Source: Sphaerosporella brunnea (lineage: Eukaryota > Ascomycota > Pezizomycetes > Pezizales > Pyronemataceae). Taken from it: a stretch of 40,733 nt of DNA. A program made the translations under genes and the position numbers. Within the stretch, counting starts at the first letter, position 1. The number at the start of each line of letters is the position of its first letter. The stretch lies in NCBI GenBank assembly GCA_008704415.1, contig VXIS01000387.1, positions 1-40,733 on the forward strand, in the 5' to 3' direction. The notes under the pieces were generated by a model. It had not been told where the DNA came from and did not search any database. It worked only from the letters and a program-made list of their open reading frames with translations. This document shows positions 19,766-30,123 of this stretch, piece after piece.

Positions 19766-20091
19766 ACACCAAACAAAAAGGCGGGCAACAGCCATTGTAC
19801 GATAGATCATCTGTGTGTATATATAAAGGAAACCTCTTCCAATCCAAAATTCGTTGATGCCACATGGAAAACCCATACCAATTCCCGGCCGTGAGATTAA
19901 TATACAGAGGGCTGCCGCAATCTCAAAGCGGTGCAGTGATGAGAGAGTAGGGAAGCTATGTACAGAGAGAAATATACCCGAAAAGTTGTATACGCATGAG
20001 AGAAGATAAAGGTACACCGGAAAGAACCTGAAGAGTAATAGTAGAAACAATCATCCAACAAACGCCTTTTTTGTCTTCGAAAACCCATCGC
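19766..20091. other. Convergent 3' spacer between MSF1 and MGE1
   Basis: 3' untranslated regions. No gene or notable repeat seen. Confidence 0.5.
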
Positions 20092-20936
20092 TTAATTTTG
20101 AGGGGAAGCAACGACTCCGACCTTGGCCGCCTGTAACCATCCTATGAGTACTGACCTCTTTGGGGCACATGATGGGGAGGAACTCACTCTTATCGTCCGG
20201 CCGTTGAGGAGGAATCCAGTCTGCTGAACATGGAACACAGTGTTGGGCTCCTTGTCAGGCATGGGGACCTGGAAAGTAGCCTCGTGCACGTTGGGGTCGA
20301 AGACCTCTCCAAGCGGGTTCACCTTCTCCATTCCGTGCTTCTTAAGGGTGTTTAGCAGGATATCCTCCGTCATCTTAAGGCCGTTGTAGAAGTCAACCAG
20401 CTCCTTGTTCTGTTCGGGAGCGGCTAGGGCCTCCTGGGGGACGGCCTGCAGCGCACGCTCAAGGTTGTCCACACTCTCAATAAGGTCCTTAGCAAACTTC
20501 TGGATTGCAAAGTCCTTGGCCGACTTCTTGTCGCGCTCGGTGCGGTCCTGGAGGTTCCGGAAGTCGGCGACTGCCCGGGTGAACTTATCCTGTAACCGTT
20601 TTTTAGCCTCCTCATCCTCCTCTTTCTGCTGCAGCTGCTACATACCTTGTAGTCCTTCGCCTCCTGCTTCTTCTGCTCCAACTCCTTCAGTACCTTCTCT
20701 AGCTCCTCGGTGATCTTGGTTTCCTTCTCCAACTGGGCCTCTGCCTCCTTCACCTCCTCGCCGGTAGTCTTCTTCTCGGCGGCCTCGCCCTCTGCGGGCG
20801 CAGCAAAAGAGTAGAATCGTGGCACCTGCATCGCGGGAGCATAGCGCATGGGCACCATTACATGGGCAGCGGCGGTGGGGCGGGCAGCGAGGAGGCGCCG
20901 CGGGGCGACCTGGCGAAGAATTGATCTGGATAACAT
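20092..20936 (-). CDS. MGE1: Mitochondrial GrpE, nucleotide exchange factor for Hsp70
   Basis: Exons in coding order are 20936-20646, 20589-20188 and 20130-20092, giving 243 residues. Mge1 releases ADP from matrix Hsp70 (Ssc1) in protein import and folding. The presequence is residues 1-45 (MLSRSILRQVAPRRLLAARP, few acids). A long charged coiled coil follows (about 60-100). The GrpE core has RAVADFRNLQDRTERDK, FAIQKFAKDLIESVDNLERA, the KHGMEKVNPLGEVFDPNVHEA motif split by normal spacing, and the C-terminal beta domain GFLLNGRTIRAAKVGVV. The second intron (20131-20187, 57 nt) is stop-free and a multiple of three, so its retention would insert 19 residues into the beta domain just before AAKVGVV. 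Confidence 0.96.
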
Positions 20937-21173
20937 GGCGGGGTGTCGTGTGGTGTGAGGCGGTGGGGATGGGTTGAGTGAGGTGTGGGGGTTCGAGGAA
21001 AAGAGCAGGGCGAGTCAAAATAAAAAAGAAAGCCTTGGCGCAGTCCACCTTTCCGCCCCAACGCCACTGTTTACTTAAGTCACGCTAGACAGCTGTTGGT
21101 GAGGTTAAGGTAACTTATCCCTCCTCCGCCCGCCGCCGCCATCGCCGCCGTTGTTTACAGACAGCAAGCCGAC
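20937..21173. promoter_or_regulatory. Shared divergent promoter region of MGE1 and the BLOC-1 subunit 2-like gene
   Basis: 237 bp between start codons. It contains TTTACTTAAGT (about 21069) and a GGTTAAGGTAACTTATCC stretch (about 21104-21121). No specific factor site can be assigned. Confidence 0.4.
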
Positions 21174-21715
21174 ATGGCCGCTTCTTCTCAGCCCGGAGGC
21201 CAGAGATCACCCACGAACGCCGTAAATGATACGCTAGCTGTACGTGTATCTCCTCGGTGGAGCGGAATATGCAAAAAGCGAAAAAAAAAAACCAAAAAAA
21301 AAAACCCCAGACAGACAGCTGCTGACTCGGCGGCCGGCCTCCCCGAGGTTTTTAGACGCTTGAGTCTGTAGTCCGCCTGGATACAGAAGCCACCGTGGGG
21401 GATCTTGATCTCCTAGTCCGCGTCAACAAGCATGCGGCCGAGCGGTACAAAGCTATGGCGGATGCTGCAGAAGGATTGGAGACCGATTCGGAGTACCTGA
21501 AGTCTAAGTGTTCGTTCCGTTTGTTCCATCAGCTGCAGGAAGTCCGATAGACTAAACCTCCCGCAGACGCCGAGGTCAACAAATACATCAAACAAGTCGA
21601 TGAGCTGGATGAACGGGTGAGCGACTTGGAGGCCATCGTGCGAGAGCTGGAGGAGTGGGCTGGAGAGCTTGGTTGGGGCCCCTTTATTGATCCGCTTTCA
21701 CAGAATGAGAACTGA
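21174..21715 (+). CDS. BLOC-1 subunit 2-like coiled-coil protein
   Basis: Exons 21174-21239, 21356-21509 and 21567-21715 encode 122 residues. The short N-terminal region is Ser/Gln-rich. Residues from about 35 on are helical and match the BLOC1_2 family pattern: DLLVRVNKHAAERYKAMADA, then YLKSKYAEVNKYIKQVDELD, ending in a heptad-rich acidic helix (VSDLEAIVRELEEWAGEL). BLOC-1 acts in endosomal sorting; in yeast the related complex regulates Rab5 on endosomes. The exon 1/2 join (acceptor at 21354-21355) is chosen for the TTTTTAG site and frame. The 116-nt first intron holds two A-runs. The second intron has a GTTCGT donor. The family call is by pattern only. Confidence 0.7.
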
Positions 21716-21960
21716 CGATTGCATAGAAGTCAAAGTACGAAGGATTATTCCACGGCGTTGATTGATATTATGCCCTTTCTCCGCTATGTCTGATATCAAT
21801 TCCACAACCACAGCCACAGCATCAAAAAATGAGACACATCCACTTTATTGTTCAAAAAGTGACCAAACTCCAAGAAAAAAAACTGTTATTTTTCCCAAAT
21901 TTAATGCTCTATGCATGACGGAACTACGGGCAGCCAGCAAGCTTCTTTGTGATGCAAGAC
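21716..21960. other. Convergent 3' spacer between the BLOC-1 subunit 2-like gene and RFC1
   Basis: 245 bp of 3' flanks. No gene seen. Confidence 0.5.
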
Positions 21961-24900
21961 CTACGCCTTCTTGGCTCTGCCTCCCCTCGCAGCCTTTGCG
22001 CCACCTCTGCCAGCCGCCACTTTCCCTCTGGCCGCCTTTGTCATTTTCTTAGGTTTTTCATCGCTCTCTTCGTCATCTTCGTCGGAGTCTTCTTTGACCT
22101 TCGCTTTCCCTTTGCCCTTTGGAGCTGCGGCCTTCTTCAGCGCAGCCTTCTTCTTAGGCTGTTTGACGTACTTGTCTTTTGAGATATCGTCCTCATCGTC
22201 TTTCTCCACGTCCGGCGGCGATTCGTCCTCGCTCTCGATGATGGCATCTTCGATATCCGGCACCTCTTTCTTGCTAGCCTTGGTCGCCGCAACGGAGGAT
22301 GCCTTCATGAAGGGCATGGGATGCGACATCTTGTTGTACTCCCTGGTGAAGGCTGATTTGGTCTGAGATGGAATCTGAACAGTGTTTTCATCGCAGGGTC
22401 CCACTCCCAGCTCGACAATAGCATCCCAGTCCTCCTTGGTCAAGAAGTAATCATCCATAATCTGAATGATTTCGGGAACAGCGTCCTTGCCTTCGACCTG
22501 GAGACGGCGAACGAGCTGGTTGAAAAAGCTAGGGATGTACGATTGTCGAATCTCATGGCGATCTCCAGAGGCGCGCAGGCGAATATGACTTTGGATTTCC
22601 TTGACAAACCGACTGAGTTTACCTGTTCATTGTTAGCGTATATCCTTAGGCAAGAAACTGGGAGTACCCACCCATCTTTGAGTTGTTACCCAACCAGCTA
22701 GTGAAAGACATCTGACCACCGCCGTAGGATCCATACGTATTAGAAGCAGGGATAACAGTAGACAACATGCCGTGCACGGGCATCAAGCTCCAGTGTTGTT
22801 GCGGGCCGTGGATCATAGCATCCGCCAAATCACCATCCGAGATACTCATAGCGGCGTTGTCAGCCAGCTCCAGCATCTTGAGGTTAGCCTCCTTGCCCCT
22901 ATAGTTACTTGCTCGTTCCGGTCTGTTCTTGAGATAGTTTTCTTGAATCATGAGGTATGAGAATTCGTGATCGTTGAAATAAAGCTCCATCTTGTCGTTG
23001 AGGGTCTTCTTGCTGGTAGCACCAAACATTTCGGTGCCTAAAAGTTTTTGAGCGATATCCCAAGGCTTGAAGATGACATGTTTCTCCCAAGCTTTCGTGC
23101 TGTGGATGTTAACCCGTGGCGCGTATATGTGTGGACAGGGGGTACCTACAAATCTTTGCTCTCATCAAAGGACATCGTGGAAGACGTAGTCTTGTATGTG
23201 GACATCATATTGATAATTTGTCTGATATCGGCCCTCGTTCCCTCCACAAGCTGATCGATAACGGCAGGCTTGAGGGGCATCTTTTCCCTGAAGGCGATAG
23301 AGGCAATGCGTGAGCGTATCATGCCAGCATCTGGTCTTCTGAAGGCCATGTCTAGTGTGACGTTGTCAAAGGGCTTCATCTTTGGGAGTTTCCTCTCGTT
23401 GCAGATACAGATGATTGGGATCTACAGCTATGAGCAAAATGCGAATTGAGCTTTCAGAAAGTCTACTTACGCTCGTCTTTCTGCACAATGAAGCAAGCTG
23501 TCCTACACCACCACGGTCACCGGCAGACATACCATCTACCTCGTCCATGATGAGAACCAGCTTTTTCTTAGAAGCATCCACCTTCTCCGTACCCGGAGCA
23601 AAGTAACCCTTCAAGGAGGTGTTATCCAGCACACCACGCATGGTTTCCTCCATAAGTTTTTTGCTTCGCGTGTCACTCGCATTGTATTCGAGGACATCGT
23701 AGCCCTCCAGTTTGGCGACCAGATGCGCGGCCGTAGTTTTACCGATTCCAGGTGGCCCATGAATGATGACCGCCCGGTGTACACCGCTCCCGTCGGCACC
23801 TCTCACCTTGAATCCAAGCTTCAGGTTCTTGGGCCAGTTCTGCAACCATTTCTGTAGTTTCTCCACCTGGCCCTTGTTGCCGCAAATGTCGCTCATCTTG
23901 GTAGGCGCATATTTCGTGGTCCACAATTGGCCTTCATCTTGGGACACCTGACCTTTGGCGGCGGCCGCTTTAGCCTCTGCCTCGGCGGACTTTTGCATCT
24001 CAGCCGCCGCCGCCTTGATCTTCTTTTCTTCCAACGCCTGCTTAGCCTCATATTCCTTTGCCGCCTTGCTGTCTCCTCCGTTGGGCGGGAGGGATTTAAT
24101 GAGTGCAAACAGGCCATCTTCGTTAATCGTCTTAATTCCCTGAGCTCGAATCGTCTCAAGCTTCTTGGGACCGGCATCGGAACCCAGGACGACGTAAGAG
24201 GTCTTCTTTGAGGGGGCACCCGTGACCTTTCCTCCGTACTTTTTGACAAGCTGTTGCCCCTCCTCTCTAGAAAGAGTCTCGAGAACACCAGTGAAAACAA
24301 ACGTCAATCCGGCCAAACAATTATCTGCACCAGCTGGTATAACCTTGCTCCCACTTGTCGTGGTAGTCGCCGCCGACCGTGCCGCAAACTCCCTGTAGTT
24401 AAACTTTTTACCCTCTTCGCGGGGTGGAGGCGTAGGTGGTCGAACGGTGGGTATAGCATCGAGAATCTTTTGGATCTCCGAGCTTTCTTCAGGCTCCTCC
24501 TTCTTCTTGGCTGGTGCGCGAGCTTTCTTCACAGGCGGCTTCTTCGAAGGGGTTTTCTTCTTGGGCGCTTCCTCCACATCCTCTTCGTCGTCCGAGGGTA
24601 CAGGTTTCCTCTTCTTACTCGCTGATGCAGGGGTTTTTTTGCTACCGGAGGCTGAGGTTTTAGCACCTTGTTTCTTGTTCTTCATCTCGTCACCACCCTC
24701 GTCGTCCGGGACGACAAAATCATCCATGTCCTCGTCTTCGTCGTGTTCCTCCTGATAGTCGTCATCCTTCTTCTGGAAGGCCTCCGCAAAGATATCATCC
24801 GGAAGTTCGTCGTCGTCGTCAAGGTAATCTTCCCCTTTCTTTGGCTGCTTTACCACAACCTTTTTGGGCCTTGCCTCACGTATAGGAGCGGTGCGATTGA

Positions 24901-25298
24901 CTTTGTTTTTTCCGGTGCTGGAAAAGTACGAGGACACTTCGACTTTGGTTTCCTTCTTCTCTGGTTCCTTGGCTTTCACGGGAGTTTTCTTGGACGCGGA
25001 AGCCTTCTTCGGTGGAGGCGAGGTCTCTGCTTCGTCGTCGTCCGACTCTACCAGTCACGCTGTTAACACACCATAGCGCGCAATGGCGGAAAGGAAGGGT
25101 TGAAGAAGCCTCACCAACTATGCGCCGTTTCCGAGCAGTTTGTTTCTTCTAATACATGTCTTAGCCTAAATCTATTCATGTGTTGACTTCCGAGAAACTT
25201 ACGGCAGGCGTAGGCGTAGCAGCGGTGGTGGGTTTGGGCTTTGGAGCAGGAGTGCCACCGTTCTTCGGAGCAAAAAAGCTACGAATATCGGCCGGCAT
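21961..25298 (-). CDS. RFC1: Replication factor C large subunit
   Basis: Exons in coding order are 25298-25203, 25148-25115, 25047-23471, 23421-23150, 23099-22672 and 22622-21961, giving 1022 residues. Rfc1 is the large subunit of the clamp loader that opens PCNA on primed DNA in the nucleus. The first residues MPADIRSFFAP contain a PIP-box-like IRSFF for PCNA binding. A long acidic and Lys-rich linker follows. A BRCT domain spans about 283-365 (LAGLTFVFTGVLETLSREE). The AAA+ module has Walker A GPPGIGKTT (474-482) and Walker B LIMDEVDG (542-549), with ICICNERKLPKMKPFD beyond. The Rfc1 C-terminal domain contains FKPWDIAQKLLG and LYFNDHEFSYLMIQENYL. The tail is Lys/Ala/Arg-rich (GRGGAKAARGGRAKKA). 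Exon 2 is only 34 nt. Confidence 0.97.
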
Positions 25299-25584
25299 AT
25301 TGAAGAACTGTACAAGTAGACGGTATCAGATGTGATATTGTGGTTGTGGTGAGAGAGAGGCGTTGTGATGAATGGAAGGGGGCGGGTAGAGACGCGAGTT
25401 TCCCAGTCGCGTACGATGGCGAGACGCGCTTGGATGAACCTTCCCTTAAAAAGAAAGTTCCAGGGTCACGTGTTTGTTTGCTTAGCACCTTGTTTCGATT
25501 CGAGCGCCGTTTGCGACTCGAAGTTTGCACAACCTTGCTTTCTTTCTTCTGTGTTCGAGTAAAAAGGCTCTCTGAAAATTCAAT
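25299..25584. promoter_or_regulatory. Shared divergent promoter region of RFC1 and the coiled-coil gene
   Basis: 286 bp between start codons, with GC-containing words such as CGCGAG and ACGCG (for example about 25392-25400 and 25407-25427). MluI-like ACGCG words are cell-cycle boxes in yeast DNA-replication genes, but their role here is untested. Confidence 0.35.
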
Positions 25585-26713
25585 ATGCTTTCTATGCCGA
25601 CTCCTGATCCGACTGTGTCGCCGCGATTCTCGTCGCCCCAGTCGTCTGCATGCGAAACAGAAACAGTTCTAGCCGCAGTAGAGCTGTTTATTCGCAAGGA
25701 GAGAGCTTCGTTGCAAGCCGAAATTCGCAGGTTGCAAGCCGAGAATGCTGCACTCTTGAAAGGTCAGAGACTCAGAGCTGTCCTGTCAGATGCCCAACCC
25801 CCTGAACCTGAGCTCATATAAATTTTTGGACCTACAGAAAACGGCGAGCTGCTGCGACGAACAATATCCACAAGCTGTAGCTCTCCAAGTTCAACTGCAA
25901 CCCTCGTGATGGTTGATGCTGAAAAGGGTGAGAAGATGTCGTCACCGGAGCCGAGAGATGACCTCGTTGCAACGTTGGTGGAGAAAGTACATCACTACCA
26001 ACGGTTCCTGTTGAAGGAACGAGAAACCTCGGCTTTGCGAGAAGCAAGCTTCGACCAGAGCTTTCATGTTTTGCATAAGACAGTCAAGGATTCCCTGAGA
26101 CCAGCGTCTCAGCACCATCTCTGCGCAAGACAAGGACACACCACTCCGGCATCAGGGGTTCCGGACTTGGGCCATATGAACACTCCACCGTTGAGCCCAA
26201 AGATTTCGGAGTCTATGTCCCAGTCTGATCCGCTCGTAAACAAAGTGATAGAACTGAGTTTCAAAATGTCGCAAAGGGCGGCGGAAATGAAGGTTTGTAC
26301 CCAAATCTAGGCACACAACTTGAATCAATACAGCTGCTGATATGCGGTAATAGCGGATCCGCCAATTGGCAGAATCAAAAGCCGAGCAAGCCGCCTCCCG
26401 GATCGCTCAGCTTGAGCGGAAATCCGAGGGGCTATCACTCTTGTATGTTGCCCTGGTTACATGGCCAAAGCGTTCTACTGACTGGCAATACAGACAGGCC
26501 CATAACAAGCAAGTTGACCTTGAACTTGACGTTCTGAAACTTCGCTTGAAGAAGCTAGAAACTCTAGCGTTGGAATATGTTCCTTTGGTTGAACAAGATA
26601 TCCTTCTGGATTTTGAGGCATACAAAGATGAGCTGTTGAAGGTCCAAACCCGGCAGAAGCAGCGGAGAAAGAAGGAGGCGCGCTGGAACCTGTGGAGGGC
26701 TGATTTGCTGTAG
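25585..26713 (+). CDS. Hypothetical coiled-coil protein
   Basis: Exons 25585-25762, 25838-26292, 26354-26442 and 26494-26713 encode 313 residues. I do not recognise the family. Near the N-terminus a leucine/alanine heptad helix occurs (ERASLQAEIRRLQAENAALL). A Ser/Pro-containing middle follows (TPPLSPKISESMSQSDPLV). The C-terminal half is a second helical region (RIAQLERKSE, then VDLELDVLKLRLKKLETLAL) ending in a basic tail (QTRQKQRRKKEARWNLWRAD). There is no membrane segment or signal peptide. Its divergence from RFC1 and its coiled-coil make-up would suit a nuclear, kinetochore or spindle protein, but that is speculation. The 51-nt third intron is stop-free and a multiple of three, so its retention would add 17 residues. 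The splice choice rests on GTATGT, CTGAC and ACAG. Confidence 0.7.
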
Positions 26714-27317
26714 GAGTCAACAGCGTGTAAGATGTTTTGTGTCGGTTTCTTGAGCGGCGCATATTGATTCGTTCGTATTCTTGTATCTATCTAATTTAGT
26801 ATATAGTATTCATAAAATTGGTACATCTATCAAGAGCACGAGGTCACAATCTATCACCCGCTCGACCACTACCAGATCTTCGACCTTGGTGCCAAAGCAG
26901 ACGATGTAAGGTTTCGGGTGAGGTTTTTAAGAAGGAAAGCAGATATTGAGAAGTTTGTGAGTCCTGCGGTCGTGATGCAGAGCTCCAGCTTGAGAAGACG
27001 TTTGCCGTTTCAATGAGAGCTTGTTCAATATAGAGGTTCTGCAACGCCGTGCGTGCGTAGGTTGCCACGGTAAAGGCAGCGCTAAACCTCTTTTTGGAGG
27101 CGAAGTGCAATGCAACGTCTTTGCTTCGTGGCATTGAATGCAACGCCGCAAAAGGCGTTCGTGCGTGCGTTCAAGGTGTAAACAAATGAGCTGATTGGCT
27201 GCTCCAGGCTCGCGGACCGACAAAGTGAGGCTGTGTCAACTCGACAGGCCTTTCCAGCGAACGCACGGCAGAGCAAAACCTCTCTTTTTTGAGAGGCGTG
27301 AGGGGGATTTGGGTTTT
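26714..27317. other. Intergenic with short dispersed GC-rich repeats
   Basis: No gene supported. Words such as GCAACGCCG and CGTGCGTGCGT recur (about 27040, 27140-27170), and AACCTCTTTTT-type words recur at about 27082 and 27279. Together they give a locally repetitive, hairpin-prone stretch. Confidence 0.4.
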
Positions 27318-27492
27318 TGAGGTTGGTGCTGCCGGCACCGGGTGGATTCGAAGAGGTGATTTGTGGAGGGCAAGCTGACCCGGAACAGCAAAGTTTTCAT
27401 GTTACGAGTCGTTGGAGTTCTGCTTGACGGACGTCAGTGAACCCACAAATTACATCTTCACATCCACCAGGTGCCGGCAGCACCAGCCTCAG
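27318..27492. repeat. 31-bp inverted repeat bounding about 175 bp
   Basis: The left arm 27318-27348 begins TGAGGTTGGTGCTGCCGGCA. The right arm, about 27462-27492, is its reverse complement with about two mismatches. The interior of about 113 bp has no coding frame. The arms could be the ends of a small non-autonomous element or a foldback. No target duplication is obvious. Confidence 0.6.
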
Positions 27493-28180
27493 TCAGACCC
27501 CCCTGTTGCACTCACTCACTGCACACTGAAAGTACGCAAGACGCGGAGTGATAATTCCATCATCGCTTTGCGAGACGATGCAGCGGTGAAGGTGGTGGTG
27601 ATTGCTGCAGCGTTTTCACATTGGAGGCGAATTCGAAAACAAACAAGACTCCCACTCAAGCGCACGCCAACAGCCTACAACTCAAGAGGAAGAAAAAAAA
27701 AAAAAAAAAAAAAAAAAATGTTCGTATACATGGTTTTTCGCACTCTTCACCAGGCGACGCCCTCGAAAGCGAGTAGGAATATGCAACTACGTCTCCGCCG
27801 AATTCAGTCCCCGAAAGGACGAGCTCAAGACTTCGACGCTCGTTCTCAGATTTGTCGACGCGGATTTACCTCAGTAGTCTCTGTGAAGAGTCAGCTTCCA
27901 TAGATCGCCGAACTGTCAACGTCGACTGAACCCACCCATCCGAAGATGGGGGGCAGGTCGTTGACACAAATCTGTATGATGTGAAAAGAAAAAGGGAAGA
28001 GAAGGAAGGGACAAAAGGCGCCGCTTATATAGTTATTTTTTGGCTTGGCGGCGTGACTTAGCGCGAAACAATTTTGGCCGCCCTTCCACAGAAGCGCATT
28101 TGGTGGGAACCCTTCTCAGCTTTGGGAATTATCGACTTGCTCACCCGCGACCAACCGCCGACGGCGCCGCACCACCTACC
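27493..28180. other. Intergenic and upstream region of the bL28m gene
   Basis: No gene is supported. It has a run of about 24 A near 27694-27717 and a TATA-like TTATATAG at about 28025. Confidence 0.45.
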
Positions 28181-28785
28181 ATGGCTACGCCCTCCGCAAC
28201 TACATTACAGATGTTCAGCCGGGTGTTCACCCGCGCATTCCACGCTTCTTCGGTCACCTCTGCCTCGAGGGCTCGTCTGAAGGGATTGCTCGAGGACGTG
28301 CCGCCGTACCCTTTCCAGATCAAGCACACGTTCAAGCAGAGTTGGTTCGGTCTCTACGGAGGAAAGCACATTCAGTTCGGCAACAATGTCGGACGCGAGA
28401 GCAACTTCAAGACGCGGCGACGCTGGTTGCCCAACATCCGGCACAAGTCTTTGTGGTCGCAGGCTTTGGGGAAGGCGGTGGAGTTGGATGTCACCGCGAA
28501 CGTCTTGCGTAAGTTGCATCATCACGTGCGTGTATTTTCTAGCTGACGAGCTTAGGGACCATTGACAAGGTTGGCGGTTTGGATAAATATCTTCTCGGCG
28601 CGAAATCGGCCCGTCTGAAGGAGCTGGGTCCTATGGGATGGGCATTGCGGTGGAAGATCATGAACACGCCTTGGTACAAGAAGCAGATGCAGACAGAGAT
28701 GGAGGCGCTGGGTCTGACGGAAACGACGAAGCCCACCACAGAAGAAACACCAGTGGCCGCCAGTGTTGTCAATAGCAATCCCTAA
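28181..28785 (+). CDS. MRPL24: Mitochondrial large-subunit ribosomal protein bL28m
   Basis: Exons 28181-28508 and 28556-28785 encode 185 residues. bL28m is a protein of the mitochondrial 54S large subunit; in yeast it is named Mrpl24. Residues 1-30 (with RVFTRAFHASSV) fit a mitochondrial presequence. The L28 signature follows: GLYGGKHIQFGNNVG, then KTRRRWLPNIRHKSLWSQAL and LDVTANVLRTIDKVGGLDKY. A fungal-specific C-terminal extension contains WALRWKIMNTPWY. The 47-nt intron has GTAAGT and CTGAC-like signals, and the join gives a CGG codon in VLRTID. A second Met at residue 11 is an alternative start. The gene stands alone between two long spacers. Confidence 0.93.
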
Positions 28786-29875
28786 AAGCCACAACCCTAT
28801 CGGCCGACTCTCTTAAGCAGCCAGCAGCCGAGAGGTGAAACAATCGAACAATGAAGCCCACAAAGCAGCCGGTTCCTGTGAACAAAGCGAGTGATTTCTG
28901 GTGAAGCAGTCACCACTGTCATCCTTTCAAGCTTGCCCATTTCCTGAGTGCTCTACTTATCAGCCAGTTGGGCTTTTGTGCGCTCTAGAGAGCCCGGGCT
29001 GGGCTTTTATAAGAGCCGACAGCCACGGCCCAGCCGTGGGCCGGCTGGCTGTTGACAACACTCGTGGCAGCTCCAGTACAAGCGGCGGCGCAGGAAGAAG
29101 TCAAGGAGTCACCACCACCACCACCACCACCACCAGAGCAGTCGACGCGCAGCAGCAGCAGCCGATGACGACAGCTGGAAACGTCAAGTTGTGATCGCGG
29201 GAGCAGGATGGTGAAGGGAGAAGGCGGGCAGATGCGTAACGGCGTGGTCAGCCGGCCTCCATGTTAACAACCGCTCATTTGTTTTTTTTTGTTTTTTTTT
29301 TTAATTTATCCTCGATTGGCCCAGGCGTTCATCGTGGGCAATTGCATGACGCAAGTTGCAGCATGCATATTTCAGTGATGAAATGAAGCCTTGCTTTGGA
29401 TGATCACTATGTGCGCATTCTATGCACGCGGATTTGAGTCTTCCCGCAGGAATCTGGAAGGGTTTAAAAGTCAGAAGCCGTGTCAGAAAGGGTCCCCCCA
29501 TTCCCGTTGGGCTGATTTTCAAAAGTAAAGCGATCGTTGCCTTCACACCTCCACCGTCGAGGTCGACGTCACGGCCGATGTTCTGTGGCTACTCGGAGCA
29601 ACCACCGCCCCAATCACCTTGCGCGACGCAGATTTTTGGACGTCTGGAAGTCTGAATAGACCCCCCCTCTATTCAGACTTTTCGTCTGGAACACCGGTTT
29701 TCCAGAAAAATAAGGTTTCAAAGCTTCCAGATCCCTTTTAAACCCTTCTCCCTCGGCGGCTGCGGGAAGTCTTCCAATGCATCGTTGGTTACAGCCCATA
29801 CATTTTCAAATGCTCGTTCGATGCGGCTCAACAACACTCGCTCGAAAAAAAGTTGGTGACTAGGACTAACTAACC
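28786..29875. other. Intergenic with trinucleotide repeats and a hairpin
   Basis: No gene supported. It contains a (CAC)n run at about 29110-29135, AGC repeats at about 29150-29161, two T-runs at about 29281-29302, and a 13-bp hairpin at 29648-29680. Confidence 0.5.
29648..29680. repeat. Hairpin: 13-bp perfect stem with a C7 loop
   Basis: AAGTCTGAATAGA (29648-29660) and TCTATTCAGACTT (29668-29680) are exact reverse complements separated by seven C. There is no T-run directly after it, so it does not look like a Pol III or bacterial-type terminator. Its role is unknown. Confidence 0.85.
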
Positions 29876-30123
29876 AGAGCCACACCCCACACCCCACACC
29901 CCCCTCCTCCTTCCTCTCTCCCAACCCTACCCCCCAAAAGCACCAAAAACAACGAAGCCAACTTCTTTCTTCATCTCAAACCATCTCGACTGAGATATCA
30001 TCCCCGCTTGGCCCGAACTACCCATCACTACTACGGCAAAACCAACCCGCAGCTCACCAGCGCCGACTCAGCCAACCCGCCACCCGTAGACTTCTACCAT
30101 CCAACACCACACCACTACCCATC
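29876..30123 (+). promoter_or_regulatory. CT/CA-rich promoter and leader of SUI2
   Basis: 29876-29937 is almost purely C/A then C/T on the plus strand (repeats of CACACCCC, then CTCCTCCTTCCTCTCTC). This is a common feature of strongly transcribed fungal genes just upstream of the transcription start. Confidence 0.55.
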
